This document shows, one piece after another, positions 42,301-57,300 of a stretch of 64,000 bases of DNA (its first letter is position 1; every line of letters begins with the position of its first letter). Under the pieces are notes generated by a model. The model was given only the letters and a program-made list of their open reading frames with translations. It had not been told where the DNA came from and ran no database searches. Both the position numbers and the translations under genes were made by a program. Location of the stretch: the NCBI GenBank assembly GCA_013398955.1, contig VWPU01018708.1, positions 31,274 to 95,273 of the forward strand, written 5' to 3'. Origin of the DNA: Callaeas wilsoni (lineage: Eukaryota > Chordata > Aves > Passeriformes > Callaeidae).

Positions 42301-45300
42301 GTGTCAGGAGGACAGGGCAAGATGCTTTTCAGTGGTGCGTAGCAACAACACAAAGGGCAACAGGCACAAACTGAAACCAGAAACTGCATCTGAATATACG
42401 GAAAAGCTTTTCTGAAGGTAATAGAAGACTCAAACAGGCTGCCCAGAGAGGTTGCAGTCTGTTTTCCTGGATACATTCAAAACTCATCTGGACACAATCC
42501 TGTGCAACCTGCTTTAGCAGGGACAGTTGGACTAGCTGATCTCCAGAGGTCGCCTCCTACCCCAACCATTCTATGATTCTGTACTAACAATATATGTTTC
42601 ACCAGGAGCTGCTCAAGCCCTCTCAGTCATTCCTTCTCACAGTGCTGTTGGCACTCTGCGAAGCACATGCTGACCAGGGCAACTGCTGAGTCAGCGCCTG
42701 CTGGTCATTAACTTCTGTGCTCACACATTATTGCATGCCCTGCTATAAAACCACAAGCTACACCCAAAGTGGGGGGGGGGAAGCAATTCCCAGACTGCAG
42801 TCCATTACTCCTGAGAAACCTTGCTGTAATGACACAGTGCAGGTGCAAGGCCACAGCGATGACACCTCCGGAGCAACCGCCCGAGTCAGGCAGGGGAAAC
42901 AGTGCCACAGCAGCCGCAGACTGCGCCTGGTGAGAAGGTGCACAGCTACCACGGAAGGGCAGGAGCACCTCTGCAAGTGCCCTCAGTGTTACAAAGACAA
43001 AGGCACTGAGCAACCAGGTTTACTAAAATCAGGAGTTCATACGCACCTAGATTTTGAAGATGAATCCTAAAAGCTAAGCAGATGCAATGAAAATGCTACA
43101 CCTTCTAGGAGGGATGTAGCACACATGATTGCTGTAAATCTGCTTATATCAATTTTCTAAGTATTTAGCAATATGTGAGTGATGCCTACCTAACACACAT
43201 TGCTTCCAACTTAACATGGGGAAAAAAACTTACCAAAAATAATATCTAAAAGGTGGAAAGGAAACTCCCCTGGCTGCCATTAAATGCCTAAAATGTGTGG
43301 CTCACTCAACCTGAAAGAGTAAGAACAGGTCTCTCAGCAGCCAGCACAAAAGAATACAATGGCTTCTTGGCTGGCAATCTATGTTTAGATGTTTAATGAC
43401 TGGAACAAACCAAAAATGTCTAATTTTCTCACTTTGCTCAGTTCTGTTTTGAAAAAACTCTGGAGTAGTAAGAAAAGAAAAAGAAACTTCCCAACACTCA
43501 TTTAGTTAAAAACCATGCAGGAGTAATTTTGAGAATCAGATGAGAGTTGAATATGCTTGTATCAGAGAGAACTTGAGCCCCATGTTCCCAGGACAAAGTC
43601 AATTCCATTTGGACTCTGAAAGTTACAGCTTCATTTTATCGTGGTTTTTTTAAACTTGGAATGGCGGACATTATTCATTAGTCTCATCCATGCGAATCTC
43701 ACTTTCAAGGAGCATGTGCATTCACATATACGTCACAGACCACTAGGAAGACAAACTGCAATCCTGTCCTGCATACCTCTGGAATAGTACAGAAGGGTTG
43801 GGGGTTTTTTTCTTGTTTGGTTTTATGGAGTTTTGTTGTTGTTACACTGGTTGGTTTGTTTGTTGTCTAAATTCATCTCAGGGAGTAGAGGGAAAAGTTA
43901 TGGAAAGAAACTGGTGACATAAAATAGTCATAGCTATTCCTGTATTTCAGGAAACTTTTGATTTTTTCCTATTGGCATTTCAGTTCCCTCTATTTTCTCA
44001 ATCTCTTTTTCTTCCTACCTGACTGACCACAATACATAACTTCTAGTCTGGACTTGGCACAAAATCCTATTCAAGAAGATAACATGCACTGACCCAGTCT
44101 CCAATTCACATCCAAGATCCCTAAACTTGCCCTTAATACTGTTTAATCTCTATTTGTTGGTTCCCCAAATCCCCTCTATTATCTCTCTTATCTCTCCCCA
44201 CACTCCAGCATTTCAATCTCCATAAAACTCTTCTAGGTACATAACAAAAATAACAGTGTAGACTCAAACTGTTAAATATATGTAGGAAGAGAGCAGGAGG
44301 GTGGCCAGGGGACACACACACTCCCTCTTAGCTCAAAAAACCCCAGAACAAATGAAAAACAGCCAAACCACAGCTTGTTTTGCAAGACTCTGGGAAAGCA
44401 CATTGTTCAAAAATAACAGACCAAATCAAACCCTAGGACCCTACAATATCTAGAGTAATAACAGTGCAAAAGAATACTGCTTTCAGAACACAGACTCAGT
44501 TCACCACTAGTTATTCAGAACAAGCATGCCATTTATTAAGCATATTTGAATCTTTCAGTTGAACCAAATGTGTTTTAACAAAACGTGATGCAAATAATTA
44601 ATCACCTATTTTGTTTTCATCAACTCCATTTATGCTATATCATACCTAAAGGCATTTTCTCATGAAAGTGTTAATAAAAGTTGTCTAACATAAAAGCCTT
44701 TATATAGATTTATAGAATCACAAAATAGTTGGGGTTGGAAGAAACTTTTAAAGGTCATCTAGTCCAATCTCCCCTGCAAAGAGCTTTGTTCAATTAAATA
44801 TGAACGCTCTTAAATAATCGCTTTTAAAAACGTACCTTACCAAGAAACTTAATAATCGAATCAACTACTTGCCATAACCAAAGTTTTCACCTCCTCTTTT
44901 TCTCAGGAGTACCCCTAAAACTCGCAGGGGAAGCACAGCATCTTTAACTGTATGCAAATTTACTCAACATTTATCTCTGAAGAGATACACCAAAATACTC
45001 ACAAACACATTCCTTTCACAGTATAACAAAATCGAAAGTGAATGGTAAATTAGTCTATGAATTGAAAACGAATATGAAACCTCCATCTCATAAGAAGTAC
45101 TTCTTTTCAGTGTATGAGCTCTAGAGGCAAAGTTTCTTCATAGCAGCTATGAAGTAAGAGCTACTAGGCTTGAACTCTACTATACTTTATACCAGACTCT
45201 GGCAATGAAAAGATATTTAAAGCTCTCCCTGCAATAACAGGTCACATTTCTGAGTCTGCAATCTAAACTAACTTTTTTCCCCTCAACCTACCAGTCAATG

Positions 45301-48300
45301 GGAAAGCACTTTCTTTCTCATTTTGAATTAATTATATGAGCTGTAGAACTTCATTACAAGACACAAAAAGGATGCCCAGATAATTCTTATCATTAAGAGC
45401 ATCAGCCCAGTTTTCTGTATCTGGTCTAAAACATCCCTTGGGCAAACCAGAAGGAATGTTCACTAATAATTTCACAGTGGCAAATGATGTGAAGTGTATG
45501 CATGACTGACATGATAGAGGGAGGCAGAAAATACTTATTTTAACATGGGGAAGATGCTGATGCAAAGCATACCTGTCTGCAAGCAACATTCTTAGAGAGC
45601 ATTACATACATTTTGCCAGAGATATCTAATTATGATATTCAGAACTTTCATGAAAACTGCTGAAGAATTCCTTCTTTAAAAGACACGCACATAAAATCTT
45701 AGCATTTGACTCCAAGAAACTCTACAACCTACCCTGCTGTTAATCATACACGGTATGCTTCGGGTCTAAAATAAAAACCAATTGTAAGAAACTGGCAATA
45801 ATTGCATAATACGGCTCATAATTTTCGATACCATGCAAATGAAATAAACTGATGCCGTCAAAGTAGCTATTCAAAAACTTCAATAAATAATTGTTAGCAC
45901 AGTTAACCATTAACAAAGTGACCTAAAGCAAGCACTACATCACGTAATGTTCCTGGCTCTGCACTATTAACGCGATTAAAGACTATCCAGGGAAGAAGTC
46001 AGGAGCAGTTTGTTAAAAACCTAACACTTTTATTTAGGGAGGAGACCTGCAAGAAGGATACTTATACACACACTATTTAAAGCTACCCTTAAGTCTTGTT
46101 TGGGGTTATTTTTAGGAGTAACAAACACCCAGAAACCACAATCACATATAAGCGTCCTTGCCAGTATGAAATGAGGGCAGTTGCTGGGAACTGAGGGGAC
46201 TTAAAAGGCAATGACTTCTCTTGCAGGTGCTATTCACGTCTGAAAATGCTAGTGCTAAACCATTAAGAATATTTTTTTTTAACTAATCCAGAATCTGAAT
46301 TTAACCATTACCACGAGTGTTAAGACTGCACAGACACGCAAAATATTGGAATTTAGCTAGGCTTCCTCATTCTGAGAGGAAATTTAAGAATTTGAGTGAA
46401 AAGGAACAGTGCTAAAACTTGTTCCGTTCCTAAGTTTGATTAATGCTTTTTACCCACGAGTGGTCAACTTCCAGCAAGCCATCCAAACTTGTGTTTAACC
46501 TCTCTTTTTAAATAGCTTTTATCTATCCACTAGTCCTCACACCAAGCCATGGATTTCCATCGATAGAAAAGCTCTGTCAAACAAGAGACTCATGTTGCTA
46601 TGGGTATTTGATTGCCACCCAGACTTTGTCTATCAGAATTATCTTCGCCAGCCTAATATCTGCTAGCTTTATTACCCTGTTCAATTGTTTTTTCCAACAA
46701 TGCTATCAGATATTCCTACTCCATCTTTCAGAGTTTAGGAAAGCTGGATTCAATAAAAGAATATTACACACTGTATAATACCAACCACATTTTATTAGAG
46801 GGAGTATAATTTACAGCATTTGACCCTAATGCATTAATCACACAAATCATGCACCATTTATTTCTCTTCAGAGAGAAGGAGAGAGAGAGGGCACTTTTCT
46901 TTCACACCTACTCTGCCATATGTTTGATTAGGTTATAAGGAGATATCAGTATCAGGTAAAAATACACCCCATACTAATTTCAACAGGAATCGCAGTGAGA
47001 CTACCAAATCTAATACCAAAACAGTGTATGAGGCACTGAAGCATCTCAAATTTGATGTCCTGTTACATAAATATTTAATATTTTACCAGTATATTTTCCT
47101 GTTTGATTGTCACCAACCAACGTGTCTTAGTGCAAGCAGTATATTCTTACGAAACTGTAAGAAGATTAAGCTCAGACAGGATTTAAGTGTTATGTACACT
47201 CCACAGCATCCTTTGGCAGCCAGCCACAGCAGTATTTTCCTGTTACCAAATCAAGGTCACAGAGGCATCCCTTATTGTACCACATTGTTTCAATGAATCC
47301 CACATCCAACTTCCACCACATCCTAAAGTGGCATACAATAATACATTTCGTAAAGGTATGATCCTTTGAGCTTACACACGAGAGCAGGAAAAAGTTAAGT
47401 ATCTAGAGTTGAATAACATTAAGTGAAGTAGCTGTGGGAGCTAACTAATCTCCTGCAGGGCTGCTCTACAGTAAGTGAAGAAAAAACAGCTCCTTTAGAG
47501 AGCAATTCAGGACTACAGCATCTTTCATAACTTAGTAGAGCTGATCCACTTGCAAAAACAAAACCAAACACTGACCATGAAGTGCGTCACTTGGCTTTTT
47601 TTCCCCTTAATATTTACTACTTTTATAATCTTTAAGCCAAAGCAGAGCTGTGACGGAGGAAGAATTCAAGATACATCCAAGCCCATGTACAGCTGTAAAA
47701 GAGGTTCTCAGGGGAAAAAAAAAAGCAATTTGTTGAAAACAGATGAAAGAAAGGGCTTTGAACAACAACCAAGAGAAAACCATGCTTAAAATTTAATCTC
47801 TCCAATTTGAGTCCTTTTGGGTGCATCTTCTTTGACACTAAGGAATAAAGATCATTTCAGATATGGAGTGGGAATAGAACAGCAACTACAGCAAGCAGTA
47901 CTGCTCTGTTAGGAACAACAAACTCATTTGAATCAAACTAGCTCACATTGGGCACAAAGCTAGCATTTCCTTACATACCATCCCCCGTTAATTTCTTTCC
48001 AACTGAACTATCTTTTCAAGGTTAGCATTCTCCAAAAGAAGGAAACACACACTTTTTTTTGTCCTATTCAAAAGACATTTATAATCTCCCAAAGATGAAG
48101 GAAGCAGGGTAATAGGTAGGATTACAATGCTGGACTTTTGGAGAGCTACCTTTGGCCACTTCAAGGACCTTCTTGAAGGAATCCCATGGGTTAAGACTCC
48201 AGAAGGTAGAGGGGTTCAAGGGAATTGGTTAATATTCAAGCATCATTTCTCCACAGCTAAGGACCAGTGCATCCCCCTATTAGTAAGAAATCAATTAAAA

Positions 48301-51300
48301 AGGCTCAGAAGACCTGTATGGATGAGCAAGGAGCTTCTGACAAAACTGAAGCAGAAGAACACTTACAGAATACAGAAAATGGGACAGGCCCCTTGGAAGG
48401 AATAAAGGCATGTTGTCAGACTATGCAGGGATATGATAAGGAATGCTAAGGTCCATTTGGAATTGAATCTAGCAAGGGATGTCAAGTATGACAAGAAGGG
48501 CTTCTTCTACACCTTTCCTACCTTTCACTACGAGTAGCAAAAGGAAGGCTAGGGAAACACGGGCTCACTGCTCAATCAAGCGGGTGCCCCAGCGACAAAG
48601 GACACAGAGAAGGCAGAGGTACTGAACCTTTCTTGGCTCAGTCTTTTTTGCTGAAGCCAGACTCCGGGAATCCCTGAGCATGGAGGCAAGAGTGAAAGTC
48701 TGGGGAAAGGAAGATTTTCCTTTGGTCAAGGAGGATCAGATTAGATATCCTTTAGTCAAGCCTGACATCCAGAAATCCATAGGCCCCAATGCACCCATAA
48801 GTGTTGAGGGAGCTGGCAGATGTTATTACTAAACCATCATCTACTCTCCATTACCTTTGAAAATCATGGAGAACAGGAGAAGTGTATGAAAGTACCAGTA
48901 CAGGTTAAATGTCCTCCTGCAAAGTAGCTCTGCAGAGAAGGACCCATGATTCCTGGTGGCTAACAGGTTAAACCAGGAGCCAGCAGTGTGCCTTTCTGGC
49001 CAAGAACACCAATGGTACCCTGGGATGCATCAGGAAGAGCACTGCCAGCAGGTCAGGGGAGATGATCTTCCCACTCTGCTCTGCACTGGTGAGGCCACAT
49101 TCGGAGTGACGTGTCCACGGTTGTGGCTGGGTATGCTGGGCTGCCCAGTTCAAGAAAGACAAGGAACTACCGGAGAAGGTCCAGGGGAGGGCTACAAAGT
49201 TGAGGAGGGGACTGAAGCACCTCTCTAATGAGCAAAGGGTGAGAGAGCTGGGCCCATGTGGTCTGGAAAAGAGAAGACTGAGAGGGAATCTTATCAATAC
49301 ATACAAACATCTTAAGGGCAGTGTCAAGAGAACGGGGCCAGACTCTTTTCAGCAGTGCCCAGTGACAGGATAAGGGGTGATGGGCACAAACTGAAACACA
49401 GAAGATCCATCTGAATATGAAGAAAAACTTCTTAACTGCAGGAGTGACAGATCACTGGAACAGGCCCCAGAGAGGTTGCAGTCTCCTTCCCTGGAGATAC
49501 TCCAAACCCACCTGGAAACATCCTGTGCAACCTCCTCTGTGTGAATCTGCCTTAGAAGTGGGGGTTGGACTTGATGATCTCCAAAGTCCCTTCCTACCCC
49601 AGCTATTTTGTGCTTCCATGAAATAGCCTTATGAAGTTGGTTCCTATTTTGTGAGCCATACATCACAGCAAATGGTGTATTTAGCTTCTATGAAGTCTAG
49701 ATCTTAACTTCACATTCAAAGGGCACCCATTACTCACCTAAATTGTTCCCATATAACTCGAAACGAACATCTCAAATTACTTCATGTTACAAAGGTCAGC
49801 CTGCTGGTGATAGGAGACTAACAGGCTCATAGCTTCCTAAATCTCCCTCTCCCGGTGTCTTCAATTCTTTAATGTACATATTCTGTGTTTTTTTCTAAAC
49901 CTATTATTCCAATCTGATAAATCAAAGTCTTTATTATTTGACTTTAATTCTTTATGCGTGCTCTCTCCAGAGAGAAACTAGTTGGATCCATAAAGGAAAA
50001 CCCCAGAGCAAACAAATTGTACTGGAGACAGCTAGGGAAATACTACCTAGAAGCAAATTACAAAATTAGAGTTACTTCAGAGTACAGACATGGTCATACA
50101 TAAATAAATTTAAACCACCTCATTCTCATGTATCCAAGTTCTCTTATTTAAATTAGCAGTTCTTAAGGCTTGATGTAATTAAAAGAGTGCTGGCCTGCTT
50201 TATAAAACATTTCAGCCACGTTATTTTCAGCAATCTAAGCTGTCCATGAGAAAGTAACAGCTAAGGCTCATTTCAAAAGAGCAAGCATGATAAGAGCACT
50301 CCAACAAGATAGTCTTGCAATCTGATTCTGAAGGACAGATTTTACTGCCCTTCATTTACTTTAATAAAACCCTCTTCCTCTCCTTAAATTAAAGTGACCT
50401 CTTTAAGGTCACAATTAGTGCTAGTAAAATTTTGCAGTTTTATGTTTCCCAGAAATAAAACATTGGCTTAAATAAATATATTTCTCAACTACACTGGATA
50501 AATTGCAAGTCCTTATGGTACAATTCCATCATCTCTGGCTTCCCATACCTCAAAAATCTATTAAACTAACAGAAGAGAATTAAGGATAAAGCTGAAATCC
50601 TGTAGCATCACAAATTCCTAGAAAGTTTGGAAAATGGGAAAAAAATATCCTGAATATCTTGGAAATCTTAATTAAAATTGACTGGTGCTCACCTTATGGT
50701 GGTCAGCCTTTCAGCATTGTCTTAACTTCACATTGCTACTATTATGAATCAAAACGCCAAAATTTTCTGAACTGGTCTTTCAAAGCTGAAATTAGTCATT
50801 TATAGCTGAATACAAAGTAAACTTGATCAAGACATATTCAGGGTTTTGAGTAACAATCATGCGGAAAAAAAACCATTTAACCTCCCCTCCCAAACAAATA
50901 ACTGAAGCACAGATCTGTTTATCAAGCCGCATAAATCCTGAAAACCTCCACTTTGTCCTCAACTATCTCAGCATGTGGGAAGACTAATAGAGGTTACTGT
51001 TCACCTCGTGCTGCAGAGGCTTTTCAGAGCTGACACAGGAGATGCAAAGAGCTCAGTCACGTCAGTCCTGGAAAAGAGAACTGAAGTACAGCTCAAAACG
51101 CAATAGACGACAAAATCCAAATAACCTCTAGATAAACGTGCTATCTTCATCTGCCACAACTTCAGCAGCTCTCTGCAATACCGAAGGTCAGCACCAACAG
51201 CAAGTACTTCACTTGAAGTAACTAAATTGACCTTGAAAAGTTACACAGTACAGTTAAGCAGAGGATTCTGATAACCGAAGTGATACTCAGTCATCCCGGC

Positions 51301-54300
51301 AGAAGTCATAGTAGTTCAGATAAATAATTATTTAATGAAGAATGAAACCTTTATTATAACAACTGTACTGTTACATTTTCCCCATCTACTCATTCCTTTT
51401 AGAAGACAGGAGTGAATTTCCAAAATTCACTTCCTAAACACCACCAGTGACAGTTTTTTAAATACTTTGTAGAAAGAATAAAGGTGGACAACTGGAGAGC
51501 ATCTTTCTATATAGAATCACTGTACTTTTCTCCAGTTTGCATGTGTGAGGATTAGAATTAATAGCAAAAGAGAAGATTCAGACAAGAACACTGCCAATTT
51601 AAATTTAAAAAAAAAAGAGGCGGGTACCAAGCCCACCTTCCTGAATGTGGATAAACTTTGTTGGAGACAAGTGGTTAGTATAAGAGCAGTTGAATATCAA
51701 GAGAAACTGTTGGCATTCCAGAAAAGTGATACTCATAGAATTATAGCATATCCTGAGTTGGAAGGGACCCACAAGGACCAATGAGTCCAACTCCTGGCCC
51801 TGCACAGGACGACCCCAAGAATCACACCACGTGCCTGACAGCATTGTCCAAATGCTTCGTGAACTCTGTCAGCCTGGTGCTGTACCACTTCCCTGGGGAG
51901 CCTGTGCCCGTGCTCAAGAAAGATTTTATCTCTTCTGAGAACAAGGTGGTTCTTTAGTTTGTTTGTTTTAACTCTAAAGTTATTTCTACGGACAAAATTT
52001 ATAGGGGAAGATTTGTAGGCTCTGAACTCTGGAAACAGTCACCAATGATAGGCATTACTGTTACGCAGAACCTTCAAGCAAATAAAAGATGTTCCCCCAC
52101 TAGAGGTCAAACTCAACAGAAACAAACCTTATTTGCTTTAATCCTCCTATATCCAACATCAGGGGGCAAGACCAAGGGGGCGGGAGGTCCGGGGCGAAGG
52201 CGCAGGGCAGGAGGAGTCCACAAAGCCTGCAGCTTTCATTGTTGCATATCTCCTAACCTGATCATTTCCTTATAGCACTTTCAAGAAGAACATTTCAATA
52301 TGAATCAACAAAAATAGTTTCGTAAAGTAGGTCGTTGCTGCAGCAACCGGGCGGCTGTTTGGACTACTCCCTACCACAATGACCTACTTTTCCAGTTATA
52401 CGTAACCGTTGTAGTAAGAGCCGAATATTCCTTCCCTATGGAGCTGCTCCGAAAGGATTCCTGTACCACAGCTGAACTTTATTGCTAACAGGGACAGAGA
52501 AGGCTTCATTTGAGCAGGTACAAGCAGCGGGTCGGTTCTGCTCCTCCGTGTCATATTCAGAAGTGCTGGTGGCTAAAGGTTACGTGAAACCCAATCCGTG
52601 CTTGGAGCTCAAAGTGCCACGGCAGCGCTCAGAGCCGGAGGAGCTGATAAAGAATGGAAGGGCAAGGTGTGAAAAGGAACAGGCGCTGGTGAACAGCGTG
52701 TCCTCTGCCAGACTCAACAGCTGGCACCAAACTTCGGCACAAACAGGCTGCTCCCGTACCACCATCCAAGCACAAGCTAATGGACATCATCCTTTATTAC
52801 AGGTCTAAATAACACTGTATCTGCATAAAAGAAAAACCCTGGTGAATGGCAGGTAAAGCTCACATGTTTTTAAACCCTATTTAACCCTGCATGCGCTGGA
52901 GAGGGGAGATACAGAGGTACCACACAAATCCAGGAAGAACTGTTGACAATTACTTAATTTCCTGTTTACTGTTGCTGTTAAAACCAGCATTTTTCCTTAT
53001 GACAAAGGAAAAAAAATCACCTCTTGAACTAATGAAGGAAATAATTATCCCTGTAGAAACAGGCATGCAAGACTTCAAACATCAATCACATTGACTTGTA
53101 CTTAGGTATTTTTTAAATCAACTTATTCAATCCCAAGTTCAAAAGCTTTCATTCAAGGTAAAATTAAAGAGACAAGCACAAGAGACAAACATTTCCAAGA
53201 AAAAGCAAATTCATTCCAAGAAAAGGCAAGCTAGGCATTACCATATAGTACACCATAATTAAAACTCCAGTGAACAGAAAGCTTCTAACGGACACAGCTC
53301 ATACGATGAAAGCAGAAAAACAAAGAACACACAGAAAAGCTGTCCAAAGCTTACTTTACCTTAAGTATTCTTAAAATTTCTAAGTTCAGCAGGAAAAATA
53401 CTGCAAGTGGTGAAAATACGGTACTGCAAGTGGAAAAGTTTTTGGAATTTCCCCCACACTTTAATTTGGGAACAAGTCACCTGTAACAACTTAACTGTTC
53501 TGAAAATTCTCATACTCTTCAAATAAAATAGTAAAAAAAACACCCAAAAAGCCTAAAAATTATTTTTACTTTACCAGTGCACTTGACAAGCCATAGAGCA
53601 ACAACTGCAAAGGTAGGATTCTGGAATAAAGACAGAACTAATAGAGGGGAAAAAAGTGCAGAATTATGAAAAACAATAGGAAAGGCTGCAGCTGAGAGAG
53701 CAAGACACAATTATTAGTAACATTTTTCAGTTTGAAAGTGTGACCTTCAGCGCCAAAAATGCAAGCTTCATTGTGCTGTCTCATTTGGAAGCAGTAAAAA
53801 ATTGGAGTAAAACTTTTAGCAAATGCAGCATTGAAGAATTTTGCTTTGACAAACTAAGACAATATTTCAATGCTGGCGCTGAAAAAGAGACATTGGTGGA
53901 AGTATATTCAAAAGAATGCAGAAAGCCAAATTCTAAATGGTACAAATAGAAACATCCACATTATCCCCCACAAACTCATTATTTGCTTCATGCTTTAGAA
54001 GAAAATCACACTACTGGTGAAATAAAGTACTTCTCAACAATTTATTGGCAACTAGCTTACAGAAAGGAAATTTCAGTCAAGTAAAAAAACCCTACTCACT
54101 GAAAGGCACCATGACTATATTATGAAAATTAATTTTACACAGGTCCCCTCAGGTTATGAAAGCCTTGAAATAAAAGGGGAAAATACAAAGCAATTAAAGC
54201 AAAACTGTCAATATCACAGCAATTTACAACTTTTTCCTTTGTCATAAACTGAAGAAACTACATACTAGTTGATGTTTCCAGGTCATACAAGTGAAAGAGT

Positions 54301-57300
54301 ATGCTAGAGAAAAAAACAAAAAATTAAAGTCTCTCATAGAGTCATTTAAGGAAGCATTCACTTGATTTGGGAGATACTGTGCAATAGCAGTAAATAGCAA
54401 ACAGTTACACTGTCTAAAATGAAACATGAATAAAGCACAGTAAACTAGACTTTACCAGGCCTGTCATCTACTGAAAAGTAACGATGGAAAGTCACAGGAA
54501 TTATTCCTAGGCAACACAAATAAAACAAATAATTCAGATGCCATCCTTGGCTTGATCACCCTCATTAAGACTTGTATGGTTTTGACTTTTTGAGTTCACT
54601 AATAACAAGACTTACAAAGAACAAAACTGAAATGCAACCTCCTCCCCAAAGACCCTTCTTAAACCTGGATGGCAAAAATTACTGCGTAGAATATTTTCTT
54701 TTAAATGCATGTCTCAGTTTTACAGATGTAGTCATGCTTCTCCCATGAGACAGGAAAAAGGGGAAAAAAATTAGGTAATCTCTGCTAAAAGCCACAATGT
54801 TTTCTTCAACTTTAAGACTTCTAGAAAAAAAAAGGAGCTTGTTTAGTCTCTAGAATATAAAATATGAAGGAGATAGAACAGAAAAAAAAAAAATCACTTG
54901 ATGTCACAGGATTTACAGACAGAAAATTTCAATGCAGAGGAAACTCTGTAGAGAACATAGCAAAGCCAACATTTAGTCCATTCTTCAATGAATCCACTAT
55001 ACTAGAAATCAAACCACTAACTATTTTCAATGCCAGTTGCTCTATAAAATGCAGTATCACAATTCTCTGTATGCTTCCCCAGTACTTCAGAACTGCACAG
55101 ATTGTGAAATTGAGATAAAGTTTGCCATGGTGTTCTGTATCTTTAGTGCACAGCAAAACTGCAACCATTCAGACCACGATCATGTTTTATAAACTATAGA
55201 AGGCATGAAGTAACAAGCAGCCTACTCGAACAAGTTGCCTATTTATTTATTTCTCTGTCTGATGCAAATTACCCTCCTATTTCTGTTTTTTCAATCGCTA
55301 CTTTCTCTCTCTCTCAATTGCAGCACAGTTTACCCCTCACCGACAAGGTCAGTAGAACACTGGCATTGAGAAACCCAAAAAAAAAAAAAAAAAAGTCTGC
55401 AAGCACTGAACTCCACAGGTTCCTTACTACAAGAAATAAAGCATTTCCTAGGTCATGGATTTCATACTTCGGATAGATAACAGATGGAAAAATCCAAGTT
55501 TTCCTTACAGGAATTGTTCCTAAGTAACTTGTACTGTAGATATTTCATCTCCATCACTGAAGAATTAGTAACACATATTCATACTTCACAACCTCCCCAT
55601 TTGAGCTTAAAAAGAATTTTTTCAGCGTTTCTGGTTTTAATTTTGAAGGGATAAGGGTTTGTGTTCTTAAAAGGTACAACCCTTTACTGCAAGAATTTTA
55701 CAGCCTTTACTTTTCATGTCTGTGAAAGAGCCACAACCATACAGATGTGAAAGAAGAAATGCATGAGAATGAACAGGAAGGGAAATGCAGAGAAGAAATG
55801 CATCAGAGTGAACAGGAAGGGAAATGTTTTCCTACAAATTAAGAAACACTGAGATAAAGGAAATTTCTAAAACAGGTCCAGAAAATTCCTCTAGTTTAGT
55901 TGTAAGAGGAAGCAATGCATAACGCAAAAGCTCAGGTGTGCATCGCATGCCTGTTAATACAGAAATTAGATATGCAGGACACATCCTAACCAACATTCAA
56001 CTGGTAGAAATCCCTTCCATCTATAATAAAACTGAACAGGTTTTATCTTACTGCAAGAAAGTTGTTGCACTAGCACTTTTCAAAGACTTTAAGCAACAGT
56101 TTGACACCTGAATTTACTCATTTACTTCTGAAACCCTGAGTATTATGAAATTCTTATTTCCTACCCAGGTTTATCAACCGAATTTTAGACCTTTCAAATA
56201 TGAATGCAATTTAAAAATAAATAGTAAAAAAAAAATCAAAATACAGAATTTACAAAAAGAAAAAGCATATTTTAGGAAGCTCTGTTCACTGCAGCTCAGC
56301 TACTGTCCAAACTAATGCTAACAAAGCTCATGTGCTGGTTTTTATTATCTCCACGGGTAACTGGAATGCACTCCGATTTGTAACTGTTCCAAAAGTATAG
56401 ACACCTATGCGGACTTTTGCCACAGCCATCTCCACTTAAACACTTGAAATAGAACACTGAAATATTGACCTGTCCTTTCCAGTCTAGCCTTCACCTCCAC
56501 TGAAGCTTTATTCCCTTAGAAAAAAATCATTTACACTCACAAAACTCCAAAGCAGTGAAAGCAAATGCTTTATGGTGACCTGAAAGACAAATGGAGGCTT
56601 CAGGGTTAGAAGAACATTGCAATTATAGCTCACCTCTTGACCTAGTTTGCAAAGAACGTGAAAGCCAAAAGTACACAGAGGCACACAAACTAACCCTGCT
56701 CCAAGTTAAATTAAGAGTTCCAAGAAGTCTAAGTGAAATGTATTGCACCAAAACACTACGAAGTTCTTACACTGGTAATCAAATCCAGTCCTTTCCTAGG
56801 GGTAACCAAAGGTATGGCTATTTAATCACTAAAATGTGATATGCAAATTACTAAGCCCATGGAACACAAAGCCACATACTCTCTCTCACACTCCTTACAC
56901 AACCAACTCATGCTCAAGCTGACTTCTGCCTTTTTAGGTCACTATGGGAAGGTCACAAAATTCCCTAAAGCAAAGGGTTTCTTTCAGTATGCAAATCAAT
57001 AACATCACAGACTTTAGTGCGACTTCTACACTGAAAAAATGGCCGACTTTGCTGGCAGCTTGACCTTCCTCCTATAACAGGTTATATAACTAACCTGAAA
57101 ACCTGCCAGGCACTGAGACAGAATATGGAAAAGAACCACTTCTGAAAATAAAGGCTTCCATGCTGTAGATAAACTGTTAGAAACCAAAAAGTTCAGGCAG
57201 TGCACAATGATAAGCAGGCTTTTCTGCAATATTTGCATAATATATTTAAAGAGTAGCTTCCATTGGTTGGGATATTTTCCCAAAGTGGAGGAGAATATAT

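Noticed and set aside
42717..43070. 117-codon plus-strand ORF near a G10 run
   Set aside because: No domain, an overlapping minus-strand ORF of similar length, and no poly(A) signal or splice context.
51828..51833. CACGTG E-box near the RRE pair
   Set aside because: It lies within CR1 sequence, so it comes with the repeat and is not evidence of a clock element.
52482..52808. 108-codon plus-strand ORF beside the RRE element
   Set aside because: No recognised family. The locally raised GC content lengthens open frames, and the region is better explained as regulatory.
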